Source: an uncultured Erysipelotrichaceae bacterium
GTDB lineage: Bacteria > Bacillota_I > Bacilli_A > Erysipelotrichales > Erysipelotrichaceae
DNA length: 7,905 nucleotides
Reading direction: 5' to 3'
Assembly (NCBI GenBank): GCA_900314345.1
Contig: OMUX01000228.1
Span: 1-7,905 of the forward strand
Part shown: piece by piece, positions 1 to 5,841 of the stretch
Numbering within the stretch: the stretch's first letter is position 1
Layout of the letters: every line of letters starts with the position of its first letter
Notes under the pieces: model-generated
What the model saw: only the letters and a program-made list of their open reading frames with translations
Told to the model about the DNA's origin: nothing
Database searches by the model: none
Program-made: the position numbers and the translations under genes

Positions 1-328
1 AGTCGTTCTGCAGGAAGTACAGATCCGGATTATACAGTTCATTGAGCTTTCTGGTTTTTCCGGAATCCCAGAACATGTCATGGTTGCCACGGGTCAGGAT
101 CTTCCTGCCCGGCAGCTGTCTGATGAAATTCATGTCTTCTTCGCATTCAGAAAGATCCCTGCCCCAGGAATGATCTCCCACAAGGACAAGGGTATCCTCG
201 TCCTTCACTTCAGCCGCAAAATTGCGGACGATCTGCCGTTCATGGTCCACCCAGACGCCGCCCCAGATATCCATGGGCTTGTCCGCCTGGAAGGAAAGAT
301 GCAGATCCCCGATTGCATACAGTGCCAT
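1..328 (-). CDS. Metallophosphoesterase, 3' end cut by window edge
   Basis: This is a calcineurin-like metallophosphoesterase, a hydrolase that uses a two-metal centre to cleave phosphoesters; the substrate cannot be told from sequence. The 109 visible residues carry the three N-terminal family blocks: GDLH (D8, H10), GDHSWG (D52) and GNHD (N82, H83, D84). The C-terminal metal-binding histidines lie beyond the window. The GDxSWG form of the second block is common in Firmicutes phosphohydrolases. The ATG at 328-326 is chosen because GGGAGG sits seven bases upstream and because it overlaps the TGA of the preceding Dabb gene by one base (TGATG), implying translational coupling. No signal peptide is visible, so it is probably cytoplasmic. 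The family call is firm; the substrate is unknown. Confidence 0.88.
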   Translation of the reverse strand, partial: MALYAIGDLHLSFQADKPMDIWGGVWVDHERQIVRNFAAEVKDEDTLVLVGDHSWGRDLSECEEDMNFIRQLPGRKILTRGNHDMFWDSGKTRKLNELYNPDLYFLQND

Positions 329-609
329 CAGTCATCCTCCCGCGCATAGAGCATCACGGATTCCTCACAGGCCGGCAGGTCATGCATGAAGCCAAGATAC
401 TGCTTTGTATGAACAAACTCCCGGGCGTCCACCATGGTCGCAAAGTCCATCAGAATGGACATGTCATAGTCTCCTTCCCGGTCCGGGTCAAAGCCGACTT
501 CGGAATGGAGAATGGTCTGGGTGTCGCTGACACAGCGCCTTGCGGCCTGTACGGCTTCAACGATGTCTTCCGGGTTTTCCAGATGATAAAGACGGATCAT
601 TCTGAACAT
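328..609 (-). CDS. Dabb-family stress-responsive alpha/beta-barrel protein
   Basis: A 93-residue protein that looks like a stand-alone stress-responsive A/B-barrel (Dabb) domain, a dimeric ferredoxin-like fold found in stress proteins and some cyclases; its biochemical role in bacteria is mostly unknown. Visible family traits are an N-terminal strand (MFRMIRLYHL), an amphipathic helix, a central strand in YDMSILMDF, a VHTKQYLGFMHDL segment corresponding to the family's Y..H...H region, and a final strand SVMLYAR. An upstream in-frame ATG exists at 633, but AAGGAG lies seven bases before the ATG at 609 and inside the longer reading frame, so the shorter start is preferred. It is the first gene of a leftward pair with the metallophosphoesterase and is divergent from the glycerophosphodiesterase gene. 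The fold assignment is by pattern only. Confidence 0.75.
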   Translation of the reverse strand: MFRMIRLYHLENPEDIVEAVQAARRCVSDTQTILHSEVGFDPDREGDYDMSILMDFATMVDAREFVHTKQYLGFMHDLPACEESVMLYAREDD

Positions 610-616
610 GCAGGTG

Positions 617-622
617 CTCCTT
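617..622 (-). promoter_or_regulatory. Ribosome binding site that sets the Dabb start
   Basis: AAGGAG on the minus strand, seven bases before the ATG at 609. It lies downstream of the alternative in-frame ATG at 633, which has no comparable site, so it decides between the 93- and 101-residue forms in favour of the shorter. Confidence 0.7.
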
Positions 623-631
623 ACAGGATTC

Positions 632-660
632 ATTCTAAACCATCCGGATGCACTTCACTA
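632..660 (-). promoter_or_regulatory. Possible promoter for the Dabb-metallophosphoesterase pair
   Basis: TAGAAT (plus 632-637, five of six bases of the -10 consensus) lies just upstream of the Dabb gene. The segment 17 bases further up (TAGTGA) is a poor -35. The implied leader is only about 16 bases but still contains the AAGGAG site. Tentative. Confidence 0.35.
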
Positions 661-666
661 CTGATG

Positions 667-675
667 TGCTATCAT
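667..675 (+). promoter_or_regulatory. Extended -10 promoter for the glycerophosphodiesterase operon
   Basis: TGCTATCAT matches an extended -10 element (TGn followed by TATCAT at 670-675). No good -35 is present, as is usual for extended -10 promoters. Transcription would start near 682, leaving a leader of about 24 bases that holds the AAGGAAGG Shine-Dalgarno run. It sits back to back with the Dabb promoter in a 96-base divergent spacer. Confidence 0.5.
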
Positions 676-705
676 GATTCACGCAAGGAAGGCGGAAAAA
701 CAGAT

Positions 706-1443
706 ATGGAAAAGACAGTCGTCTGGGGCCACAGAGGCGCCAGCGGATACGCACCGGAAAACACACTGATTGCCTATCAGAAGGCAGCGGACATGGGGGC
801 GGATGGCATTGAGCTGGATATCCAGCTTTCAAAGGATGGTGAGATCGTCGTCTGCCATGATGAAACCATTGACCGGACAAGCAGCGGCAAAGGCTGGGTC
901 AAGGATCTGACGCTGGAAGAACTTCGTTCCTATAACTACAACAAGACACATCCGGAGTATGAACACGCAGACATCCCGACCATGCGGGAGGTCTTCGAGC
1001 TGGTGAAGCCGACAAACATGGTCATCAACATCGAGCTCAAGACCGGCATTGTCTTCTACAAGGACATTGAAGAGAAGATCGTAGCCATGACGAAGGAATA
1101 CGGCATGCAGGACCGTGTCATCTATTCCAGCTTCAACCACTACAGTGCAAGGAAGATCCATGAGATCGATCCTTCCGCAAGGGTCGGCTTCCTGTATGCC
1201 GACGGTCCGATTGCCATGCCGGAATATGCACACAGATACGGTGCAGATGCCGTGCATCCGGCGGTATACAACCTGCAGTATGAAGACTTCATGGAACAGT
1301 GCAATGCCCTGGGCCTGGAAGTCAATGCATGGACGGCCAACAGTGATTTCGAGATCAGCTTCTGCATTGAAAAGGGTGTCCATGGCATTATTACCAATTA
1401 CCCGGACAAGGCACTCAGGCTTCTCAAGGAGCACAACGGATGA
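706..1443 (+). CDS. Glycerophosphodiester phosphodiesterase, cytoplasmic
   Basis: Hydrolyses deacylated phospholipids (glycerophosphodiesters) to sn-glycerol-3-phosphate and an alcohol. The 245-residue product is of normal size for the soluble UgpQ/YqiK-like branch and has no signal peptide or membrane segment. Key motifs are present: the HRG box (H9, R10) followed by PENT (17-20), then GADGIELDIQLSKDG with metal-ligand E36 and D38, and the catalytic CHDETIDRT box (H51, D52). Later blocks INIELK and AWTANS also match the TIM-barrel family, and GIITNYPD near the end is typical. The ATG at 706 is chosen over longer in-frame upstream extensions because an AAGGAAGGCGG run and a likely promoter lie directly before it and homology begins at WGHRGASG. 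It overlaps the next gene by ATGA. Family certain; exact substrate not. Confidence 0.95.
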   Translation: MEKTVVWGHRGASGYAPENTLIAYQKAADMGADGIELDIQLSKDGEIVVCHDETIDRTSSGKGWVKDLTLEELRSYNYNKTHPEYEHADIPTMREVFELVKPTNMVINIELKTGIVFYKDIEEKIVAMTKEYGMQDRVIYSSFNHYSARKIHEIDPSARVGFLYADGPIAMPEYAHRYGADAVHPAVYNLQYEDFMEQCNALGLEVNAWTANSDFEISFCIEKGVHGIITNYPDKALRLLKEHNG

Positions 1444-2396
1444 GCTTTCCCTTTATTACGGAAGAAGAATTTCCTCAGGCAGCTGAAAACATCCTGAAGC
1501 CGTTTCTCAGGGACCATGTCGTTCATGAGATGATCTCTTCAAGGGACGGAACAGCTCTTTCCACCTACTATGCCCTCCAGGATCATCCAAGAGGCACGGT
1601 GGTGTTTGTCCATGGCTTCTGTGAGTTCTTCGGCAAGTACCATGAACTGTTCTGGGAGTATTTCACCAATGGCTTCAATGTCTTCTTCGTGGAACTCAGG
1701 GGCCATGGGCTTTCTGAAAGGAAAGTGAAGAACCATGAACTGGTGTATGTGGAATCCTTCAAGGAGTATGAAGAGGACGTCATTGCCCTGATTCAGACAC
1801 TTGCAGAGCCAAAGAGTCCTGCAAGGCCAAGGATCCTGTTTGCCCATTCCATGGGTGGCTGTGTCGGGGCATGCCTTCTGGAGGACTGCCCTTCCCTGTT
1901 TGACAAGGCCGTCCTGTCCTCACCGATGCTGGAGATGCGCTTCGGCAATTTCAATGACCGGGAAGTCAAGGTTATCAACGATGTATCCAAGGCTGTCGGC
2001 TTGCGCAAGACACCGACGCCAGGCGCGAAGGGATGGACCGGTGAAGAGGACTTTGAACACAGTTCCTGTCTTTCCTATGCAAGGTATCACTACCAGTTTC
2101 ATCAAAGAGAAGAGAATGAAAGCTACCGTACCTGGGATGCCACCTATGCCTGGGCAAGAGCCGGCAAGGAGGCAAGCGAACGTTCCATCAGGAACGCAAG
2201 GAATGTGGTCGTACCGGTGCTTCTGTGCCAGGCCGGCAAGGACAACATGGTGAGACCGGATGGACAGAATGCCTTTGCAGAGAAGGCACTCAACACAAGA
2301 ATTGCGGCTTTCCCGGAAAGCAGACACGAGATCTTCAATGCGGATGATGAAAGCCGCAGAGCCTTCTACAAGGCAATGGATGAATTCCTGAAGTGA
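1440..2396 (+). CDS. Alpha/beta hydrolase, monoacylglycerol lipase/lysophospholipase-like
   Basis: A 318-residue serine hydrolase of the Hydrolase_4 (PldB/monoglyceride lipase) group. Visible elements are the oxyanion-hole motif VHGF (57-60), the GHGLS turn (88-92), and a nucleophile elbow AHSMGG with Ser137, where the usual first Gly of GxSxG is Ala. The acid is probably Asp268 in AGKDNMV and the base His296 in SRHEIFN, so the catalytic triad looks complete. A cap region lies around residues 165-245. No secretion signal is seen. AAGGAG eight bases upstream and an ATGA overlap with the glycerophosphodiesterase show translational coupling. Working together, a lysophospholipase would remove the remaining acyl chain and the partner would cleave the resulting glycerophosphodiester (inference). 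The natural substrate is unproven and could be another ester. Confidence 0.9.
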   Translation: MSFPFITEEEFPQAAENILKPFLRDHVVHEMISSRDGTALSTYYALQDHPRGTVVFVHGFCEFFGKYHELFWEYFTNGFNVFFVELRGHGLSERKVKNHELVYVESFKEYEEDVIALIQTLAEPKSPARPRILFAHSMGGCVGACLLEDCPSLFDKAVLSSPMLEMRFGNFNDREVKVINDVSKAVGLRKTPTPGAKGWTGEEDFEHSSCLSYARYHYQFHQREENESYRTWDATYAWARAGKEASERSIRNARNVVVPVLLCQAGKDNMVRPDGQNAFAEKALNTRIAAFPESRHEIFNADDESRRAFYKAMDEFLK

Positions 2397-2399
2397 ATG

Positions 2400-2424
2400 A
2401 CCGCAGGCAGTCCTGCGGTTTTTC
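2400..2424 (+). terminator. Intrinsic terminator after the hydrolase operon
   Basis: A seven-base perfect stem, CCGCAGG (2401-2407) with CCTGCGG (2412-2418), closes on a CAGT tetraloop. An A-T pair extends it, and a five-T run follows. It begins four bases after the hydrolase stop and separates this operon from the PAP2 gene. Confidence 0.88.
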
Positions 2425-2483
2425 ATACAATCTTAAGCATCTCCTCCGTACCATAATGGAATGAACGGGAATAGAATAACGGC

Positions 2484-3107
2484 ATGCGGACACTGAAAAA
2501 GATATACGACAGGAATCCCTGGAAGTTCGTGATCCTTGCATGGCTTCTCTATGTTGTGAGCTTCTTCCTGATCGACAACTTCAACCGGGATCCGGTGATC
2601 TACCTGCACAGCAGGATCGATGACCTGATTCCCTTCTCACGCTTTGCGATCATTCCCTACGCAAGCTGGTTTCCCCTGCTTGTGATCCCGATGGGAAAAC
2701 GGATGCTGAAGAAGGAATACGAACAGGTATGGAATCTTCTGGTACCGATGTTCATCGCCATGTTCGGTTCGCTGATCTTCTATCTCATCGTGCCAAACGG
2801 TCTGCATTTAAGACCAGCGGAAGTGAAAGGAAGTGATCTCTGTGCATGGCTGGTGCGTTCCATCCAGTCCATGGATACCCCGGAGAATGTATGTCCTTCC
2901 ATCCATGTCAGCACGACCGTATTGATCGATCTGTTCCTGCAGAAGCAGCATAAGCATGAAACAGGCATGCGCATCTTCCTGCACATCCTTGCCGTTTCCA
3001 TCTGTCTGTCCACGATGCTTCTGAAGCAGCACAGCATCATTGATGTCTTCTGGGGGCTTGTTGTGGCACTGGTTATTCAGTATTGCTGGAATCATTCTTC
3101 CAAATGA
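2484..3107 (+). CDS. PAP2-superfamily membrane phosphatase, AUR1-like
   Basis: A 207-residue integral membrane protein of the PAP2/phosphatidic-acid-phosphatase clan, likely acting on lipid phosphates or transferring phospho-headgroups at the membrane. Hydrophobic segments lie near residues 14-31, 53-70, 84-104, 162-180 and 186-201. Conserved blocks are a degenerate motif 1 ending in RP (110-111), motif 2 CPSIH (137-141, His141) and motif 3 S176-x6-H183-x3-D187 in STMLLKQHSIID. The arginine that normally follows the motif-3 serine is Thr177, which fits the PAP2_3/AUR1-like branch better than classical PgpB. The start is less certain: only a weak GGGA run lies 13 bases upstream of the ATG. The stop codon lies inside the terminator stem. 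Its position behind two lipid-hydrolysing enzymes supports a lipid role, but a terminator separates them. Confidence 0.85.
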   Translation: MRTLKKIYDRNPWKFVILAWLLYVVSFFLIDNFNRDPVIYLHSRIDDLIPFSRFAIIPYASWFPLLVIPMGKRMLKKEYEQVWNLLVPMFIAMFGSLIFYLIVPNGLHLRPAEVKGSDLCAWLVRSIQSMDTPENVCPSIHVSTTVLIDLFLQKQHKHETGMRIFLHILAVSICLSTMLLKQHSIIDVFWGLVVALVIQYCWNHSSK

Positions 3108-3139
3108 AAAAGCTGCCTGATCAGCAGCTTTTTCATTTG
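3101..3139. terminator. Bidirectional intrinsic terminator
   Basis: A 16-base perfect inverted repeat (3101-3116 against 3124-3139) closes on a seven-base loop. The GC-rich inner part AGCTGC/GCAGCT is flanked by A5 on one side and T5 on the other, so it can end transcription in both directions. It serves the PAP2 gene, whose TGA (3105-3107) is inside the left arm, and the convergent 66-residue orphan gene ending at 3144. Confidence 0.9.
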
Positions 3140-3143
3140 ACTC

Positions 3144-3344
3144 TCAGCAGTCTTCACCGATGATGCGTGACTGCGGTACCCTCTTGTAAATGACGCCATC
3201 CGGATATTCCGGATCAGAGCGGACAAAGAGATCGTAGGCCGCTTCATTCCTGGCATCCTTGTGAAGAAGGAAGATCTTCCCGTGCATCACCGTCTGGTCT
3301 TTGTGGAAACATACCTGCTGACCGGGTCTGTAAAGTTCCTGCAT
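3144..3344 (-). CDS. Small orphan protein, 66 residues
   Basis: I do not recognise this family. The product is short and mixed in charge. It begins MQELYRPGQQVCFHKD and continues with alternating short hydrophobic and polar stretches (GKIFLLHK, AAYDLFVRS, GVIYKRVPQSRIIG), consistent with a small beta-barrel such as an SH3-like fold; that is only a pattern impression. The reading frame is open up to an ATG at 3506, but I prefer the ATG at 3344: AAGGA precedes it by 11 bases, and a TATAAT at 3391-3396 lies inside the longer frame. It is the only gene in its transcription unit and ends at the shared hairpin. It has one cysteine near each end, no signal peptide and no membrane segment. Confidence 0.55.
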   Translation of the reverse strand: MQELYRPGQQVCFHKDQTVMHGKIFLLHKDARNEAAYDLFVRSDPEYPDGVIYKRVPQSRIIGEDC

Positions 3345-3390
3345 GAACCTCACCGTCCTTTCTTTTCCCCTTTCATGAAGGGATGCCTGT

Positions 3391-3419
3391 ATTATAGCCA
3401 GCCGGGCGTGAATTTCCAG
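3391..3419 (-). promoter_or_regulatory. Promoter for the 66-residue orphan gene
   Basis: A perfect TATAAT on the minus strand (plus 3391-3396) has CTGGAA, or TGGAAA with a 16-base spacer, in the -35 position. Transcription would begin near 3384, giving a leader of about 40 bases before the ATG at 3344. Confidence 0.55.
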
Positions 3420-3490
3420 TATCAGCGGAGCATCCGGTTCCGGTTTCCGTCTGCCTTGGCGCGTGCAGAACATGCAGGCATCAAGAAAAT

Positions 3491-3531
3491 CGTGATATTC
3501 ATGCAATTGTTAACGGTTGCAGGAAATCACG
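3491..3531 (-). terminator. Imperfect dyad; possible weak terminator or operator
   Basis: Two nested inverted pairs share one centre: CGTGAT (3491-3496) with ATCACG (3526-3531), and TGCAA (3502-3506) with TTGCA (3517-3521). Read leftward, the structure is followed by ATTTTCTT, so it could be a weak terminator for the HAD phosphatase operon that ends at 3575; no better one is visible there. The small palindromes CAATTG and GTTAAC in the loop leave a protein-binding site as an alternative. Confidence 0.35.
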
Positions 3532-3574
3532 CTCTGTAAAGGCATTCAGTATCGAGAATATCTTCGGGTTTCGC

Positions 3575-4216
3575 TCATTCATCCAGGAATTTCACAAGTT
3601 CATTCCAGGAAGAGATGATGCCGATGACACCGGCCTTCCGCATGTCATCGAGGTTTCCATAGCCCCAGTCCACACCCATGCAGGGAATGCCATGCATGGC
3701 GGAGCCTGTGACATCCAGAGCCGTATCCCCGATCATGAGCTCTGTGCCGCTGACACTTGCAAGGGTCTTGAGATAAGCGATGATATCCTCCTTCTTTTCC
3801 CTGGTGTGATCTGCCGTGGCACCGGCGACAGCTGTGAAATACTGCATGAGGCCAAAGTGGTTCAGGACAAGCTCTGCCGCAGCCTGCGGCTTGGTCGTTG
3901 CCACATACAGCTGTCTTCCCTCCTTCTTCATCCTTTCAAGGAATTCCACGGTTCCAGGATACACGGTATTGTCAAAGATCCCCTTGTCCAGATAGTATTC
4001 CCGGAACAAGGCAATGGCTTCATCCACCCTTTCTTCCGGAACACCGAACTTCGGAAAGGTATCCTTTAACGGCGGTCCGACAAACACGCCGAGTTTATCC
4101 TCCTCCGGCACAGGCAGGTCCATATGACTTAATGCATAGGCCACTGCCTTCTTGATGCCGGGGCCGCTGTCCGTCAGAGTGCCGTCAAGATCAAAGATGA
4201 GTGCGTTGTATTTCAT
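3575..4216 (-). CDS. HAD-superfamily phosphatase, phosphoglycolate-phosphatase-like
   Basis: A 213-residue cytoplasmic HAD hydrolase of subfamily IA, the group that holds Gph and many small-metabolite phosphatases. Motif I is FDLDGTLTDS with nucleophile Asp9 and acid/base Asp11; motif II/III is the VATTKP block (Thr107, Thr108, Lys109); motif IV is IGDTALD (Asp164, Asp168). Residues 16-85 form the expected helical cap. The ATG at 4216 follows GGAGG by seven bases and overlaps the upstream gene's stop as ATGA; the reading frame upstream of it is only antisense noise inside that gene. It is last in the acetokinase/SseB-like/HAD run. Motif conservation says an active phosphatase; the substrate cannot be read from sequence and phosphoglycolate is only the family default. 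Confidence 0.92.
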   Translation of the reverse strand: MKYNALIFDLDGTLTDSGPGIKKAVAYALSHMDLPVPEEDKLGVFVGPPLKDTFPKFGVPEERVDEAIALFREYYLDKGIFDNTVYPGTVEFLERMKKEGRQLYVATTKPQAAAELVLNHFGLMQYFTAVAGATADHTREKKEDIIAYLKTLASVSGTELMIGDTALDVTGSAMHGIPCMGVDWGYGNLDDMRKAGVIGIISSWNELVKFLDE

Positions 4217-4617
4217 TGCTTTTCCTCCAGGCTGCCGCTCCACATGCGCACCAGTGTCTTCTTGGGAATCAGGGGTACCTTCTCTCCCGGTGCATAGTTG
4301 ATACAGATGCCGCCGCACTGGCGGTTCATCCACATGGCCTTGATGAGATCGCGGATGCCTGCCTTTGCGGGGTGATCGAACTTTCCCTTCTTCAGCTGCT
4401 GTTCCTCCGCAAAGACGATCATGTAGAACAAACCGTCCGGCCCGTTAATCCCCATGGGATCCACACGGTTTTCCTTGTCATACATGGGCAGGCCGTTGAT
4501 GAACACCATGGCATCCTGCCGGATCAGTGTGTGCACTTCATTGACGACGTTCCGGTAGTTCTCATCGGTTTCACTTCTCTGCCAGGCTTCGAAGGCTTTC
4601 TGCAGCGGTGTGCTCAT
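4213..4617 (-). CDS. Probable SseB-like domain protein
   Basis: A 134-residue soluble protein of uncertain function. An N-terminal helix pair (LQKAFEAWQRSETDENYRNVVNEV), a strand AMVFING, a middle strand GLFYMIVFAE, a helix GIRDLIKAMWMN and a GGICINYAPGEKVPLIPKKTL segment resemble the SseB N-terminal domain, where an INP-type strand follows a Gly-rich turn. Resemblance is by overall pattern, so a different small family remains possible. AAGGAG lies five bases before the ATG, and the gene shares ATGA overlaps with both neighbours, so it is translated from the acetokinase/HAD transcript. SseB-like proteins in Firmicutes are widespread and mostly uncharacterised, so context gives no clear job. 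Confidence 0.5.
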   Translation of the reverse strand: MSTPLQKAFEAWQRSETDENYRNVVNEVHTLIRQDAMVFINGLPMYDKENRVDPMGINGPDGLFYMIVFAEEQQLKKGKFDHPAKAGIRDLIKAMWMNRQCGGICINYAPGEKVPLIPKKTLVRMWSGSLEEKQ

Positions 4618-5738
4618 GCATTCTCCTTTTCATCATGGAAGCCATCCCATACCGGCTTTCCGGTATAGGTCTTCGGCTGTATTTCACCTCTCAGGACGCC
4701 CAGTGCTCCATGCAGCATGGCATCATTTTCAAACTCACCCGGATATGCCTTCACCGGGGCAATCCAGGAGACTCCTTCCGTGACATTGTCTATGACACCC
4801 GGCACCCTTAACAGTCCGCCGGTCAGAAGGATCGCATCCACCTTTCCCTCCAGCGGCGCTGCCATCATGCAGATCCACTTGCGGATCTGATACAGCATCG
4901 CATTCCAGACACGCTCTGCTTCCTTGTCTCCCCGTCGTACCATCTCATAATACACTTTCGGGGCATCACTCGTATCAAACCAGGAGGTCAGTCCTCCGCC
5001 CTGGGAACAGAGCTTCTTCATCTCTTTTTTGTCCATGTCCCAGAAGTAATCCAGATCATCGGTCACAGCCATGGATCCCATGCGGGTAGGCGTCAGGGGT
5101 CCTTCCCCGCCGCCGGTGTCATTGAGATCAATGAGTCTTCCGTGCCTGTGGCAGGTAATGGAAATGCCGCCGTCAATATGGGCAATGATGAGATTCAGAT
5201 CCTCATACTTCTTTCCGGTCTCTCTTGCATAGTGTCTTGCGGTTTCCTTGGAATTGAGCACATGGCATCCAGACCTTCTGTAGATACCCTTGACGCCGGT
5301 GATCCTTGCCTCATCACACATCTCATCCACAACCGGCGGGTCCACCATCAGACCAAGGCAGCCGTATTCCTTCTGCACTTCATGGGCCATCTGCACGCCA
5401 AGCATGCTGGCATGATAGTAGTGTCCTTTGGCATCATGGGTATCCTTCACCAGAAGCGGTGTGATCAGGTATGTTCCGCTTTCACACGAGCAGCATGGAC
5501 CGCCTCTTCCCACCACGGCATCCAGACCTGTGATATTCAGATGAGAATCCTTCAGCAAATCACGGATGCACTGCATGCGGTAGTCCAGCTGATCATTGAT
5601 CGTCGGGTATTTCAGAAGCACGCTGGAGTCATGAAAGATGCTCCGGCTCAGTATGCATGTCTCATTTTCATAGTAGGCAACCTTTGTTGAAGTGCTGCCC
5701 GGGTTGATCAGAAACACACGGTATGTCTTCTCTTCCAT
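4614..5738 (-). CDS. Divergent butyrate-kinase-family acetokinase
   Basis: Member of the acetate/butyrate kinase family (ASKHA fold), which converts acyl phosphate and ADP to acyl acid and ATP. Matches to butyrate kinase run through its length: NPGSTSTK (12-19), GRGG (77-80), HASMLG (109-114), VDPPVVDEM-DEAR (132-145), KYEDLNLIIAH (177-187), TPTRMG (216-221, Arg219 in the place of the conserved arginine), LLTGG (304-308) and YPGEFENDAMLHGALGVLRGE near the end. Two departures stand out: the phosphate-binding H-x-G-G-G loop reads HIDGG (187-191), and the usual PFSPERSGG reads PLTPTRMGS. At 374 residues it is slightly longer than typical Buk, with a C-terminal tail after the VLRGE block. The ATG at 5738 has AAAGGAAG seven bases upstream; an earlier in-frame ATG at 5765 has none. 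No phosphotransbutyrylase gene is visible. Substrate and activity are uncertain. Confidence 0.85.
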   Translation of the reverse strand: MEEKTYRVFLINPGSTSTKVAYYENETCILSRSIFHDSSVLLKYPTINDQLDYRMQCIRDLLKDSHLNITGLDAVVGRGGPCCSCESGTYLITPLLVKDTHDAKGHYYHASMLGVQMAHEVQKEYGCLGLMVDPPVVDEMCDEARITGVKGIYRRSGCHVLNSKETARHYARETGKKYEDLNLIIAHIDGGISITCHRHGRLIDLNDTGGGEGPLTPTRMGSMAVTDDLDYFWDMDKKEMKKLCSQGGGLTSWFDTSDAPKVYYEMVRRGDKEAERVWNAMLYQIRKWICMMAAPLEGKVDAILLTGGLLRVPGVIDNVTEGVSWIAPVKAYPGEFENDAMLHGALGVLRGEIQPKTYTGKPVWDGFHDEKENA

Positions 5739-5763
5739 TTGTCTTCTTCCTTTGACGGCATTC

Positions 5764-5769
5764 ATTATA
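5764..5769 (-). promoter_or_regulatory. Possible proximal promoter of the acetokinase operon
   Basis: A perfect TATAAT on the minus strand lies 25 bases before the kinase ATG. No convincing -35 is found at 16-18 bases (GTGCAT at 17), and no TGn extension. If used, transcription starts near 5757 with a very short leader that still carries AAAGGAAG. It would explain how the kinase is expressed despite the terminator upstream. Confidence 0.35.
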
Positions 5770-5801
5770 TGACAAATGATTCACATATGCACCAGTCCAT
5801 G

Positions 5802-5841
5802 AAAAAGCCCCGCTCGTTCTGGCAAACGGTGGCAGGGCCTT
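5802..5841 (-). terminator. Intrinsic terminator upstream of the acetokinase gene
   Basis: On the minus strand AAGGCCCTGC (5841-5832) pairs over ten positions with GCGGGGCTTTT (5813-5804), counting two G-U pairs. The 18-base loop can fold further (CGTT with AACG, closing on six bases). A run of five T follows the GC-rich part. It lies about 65 bases before the kinase start and is not adjacent to any upstream stop codon, so it ends a leader or a separate short transcript. Confidence 0.7.

Noticed and set aside
313..705. Upstream in-frame extension of the glycerophosphodiesterase frame
   Set aside because: It is antisense to the Dabb gene, lacks homology-like content, and a promoter and Shine-Dalgarno run lie just before the ATG at 706.
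829..1434. 201-codon minus-strand open frame
   Set aside because: It lies wholly antisense to the glycerophosphodiesterase, has no recognisable motif or suitable ribosome site, and the plus-strand product has every family motif.
3345..3506. 54-codon N-terminal extension of the orphan protein
   Set aside because: No Shine-Dalgarno before the ATG at 3506, and a TATAAT promoter lies within it.
4201..4668. 155-codon plus-strand open frame
   Set aside because: Antisense across the SseB-like gene; the minus-strand frame has good ribosome sites and ATGA junctions.
5142..5690. 182-codon plus-strand open frame
   Set aside because: Shadow of the acetokinase gene on the other strand; low-complexity His/Met-rich composition and no domain.
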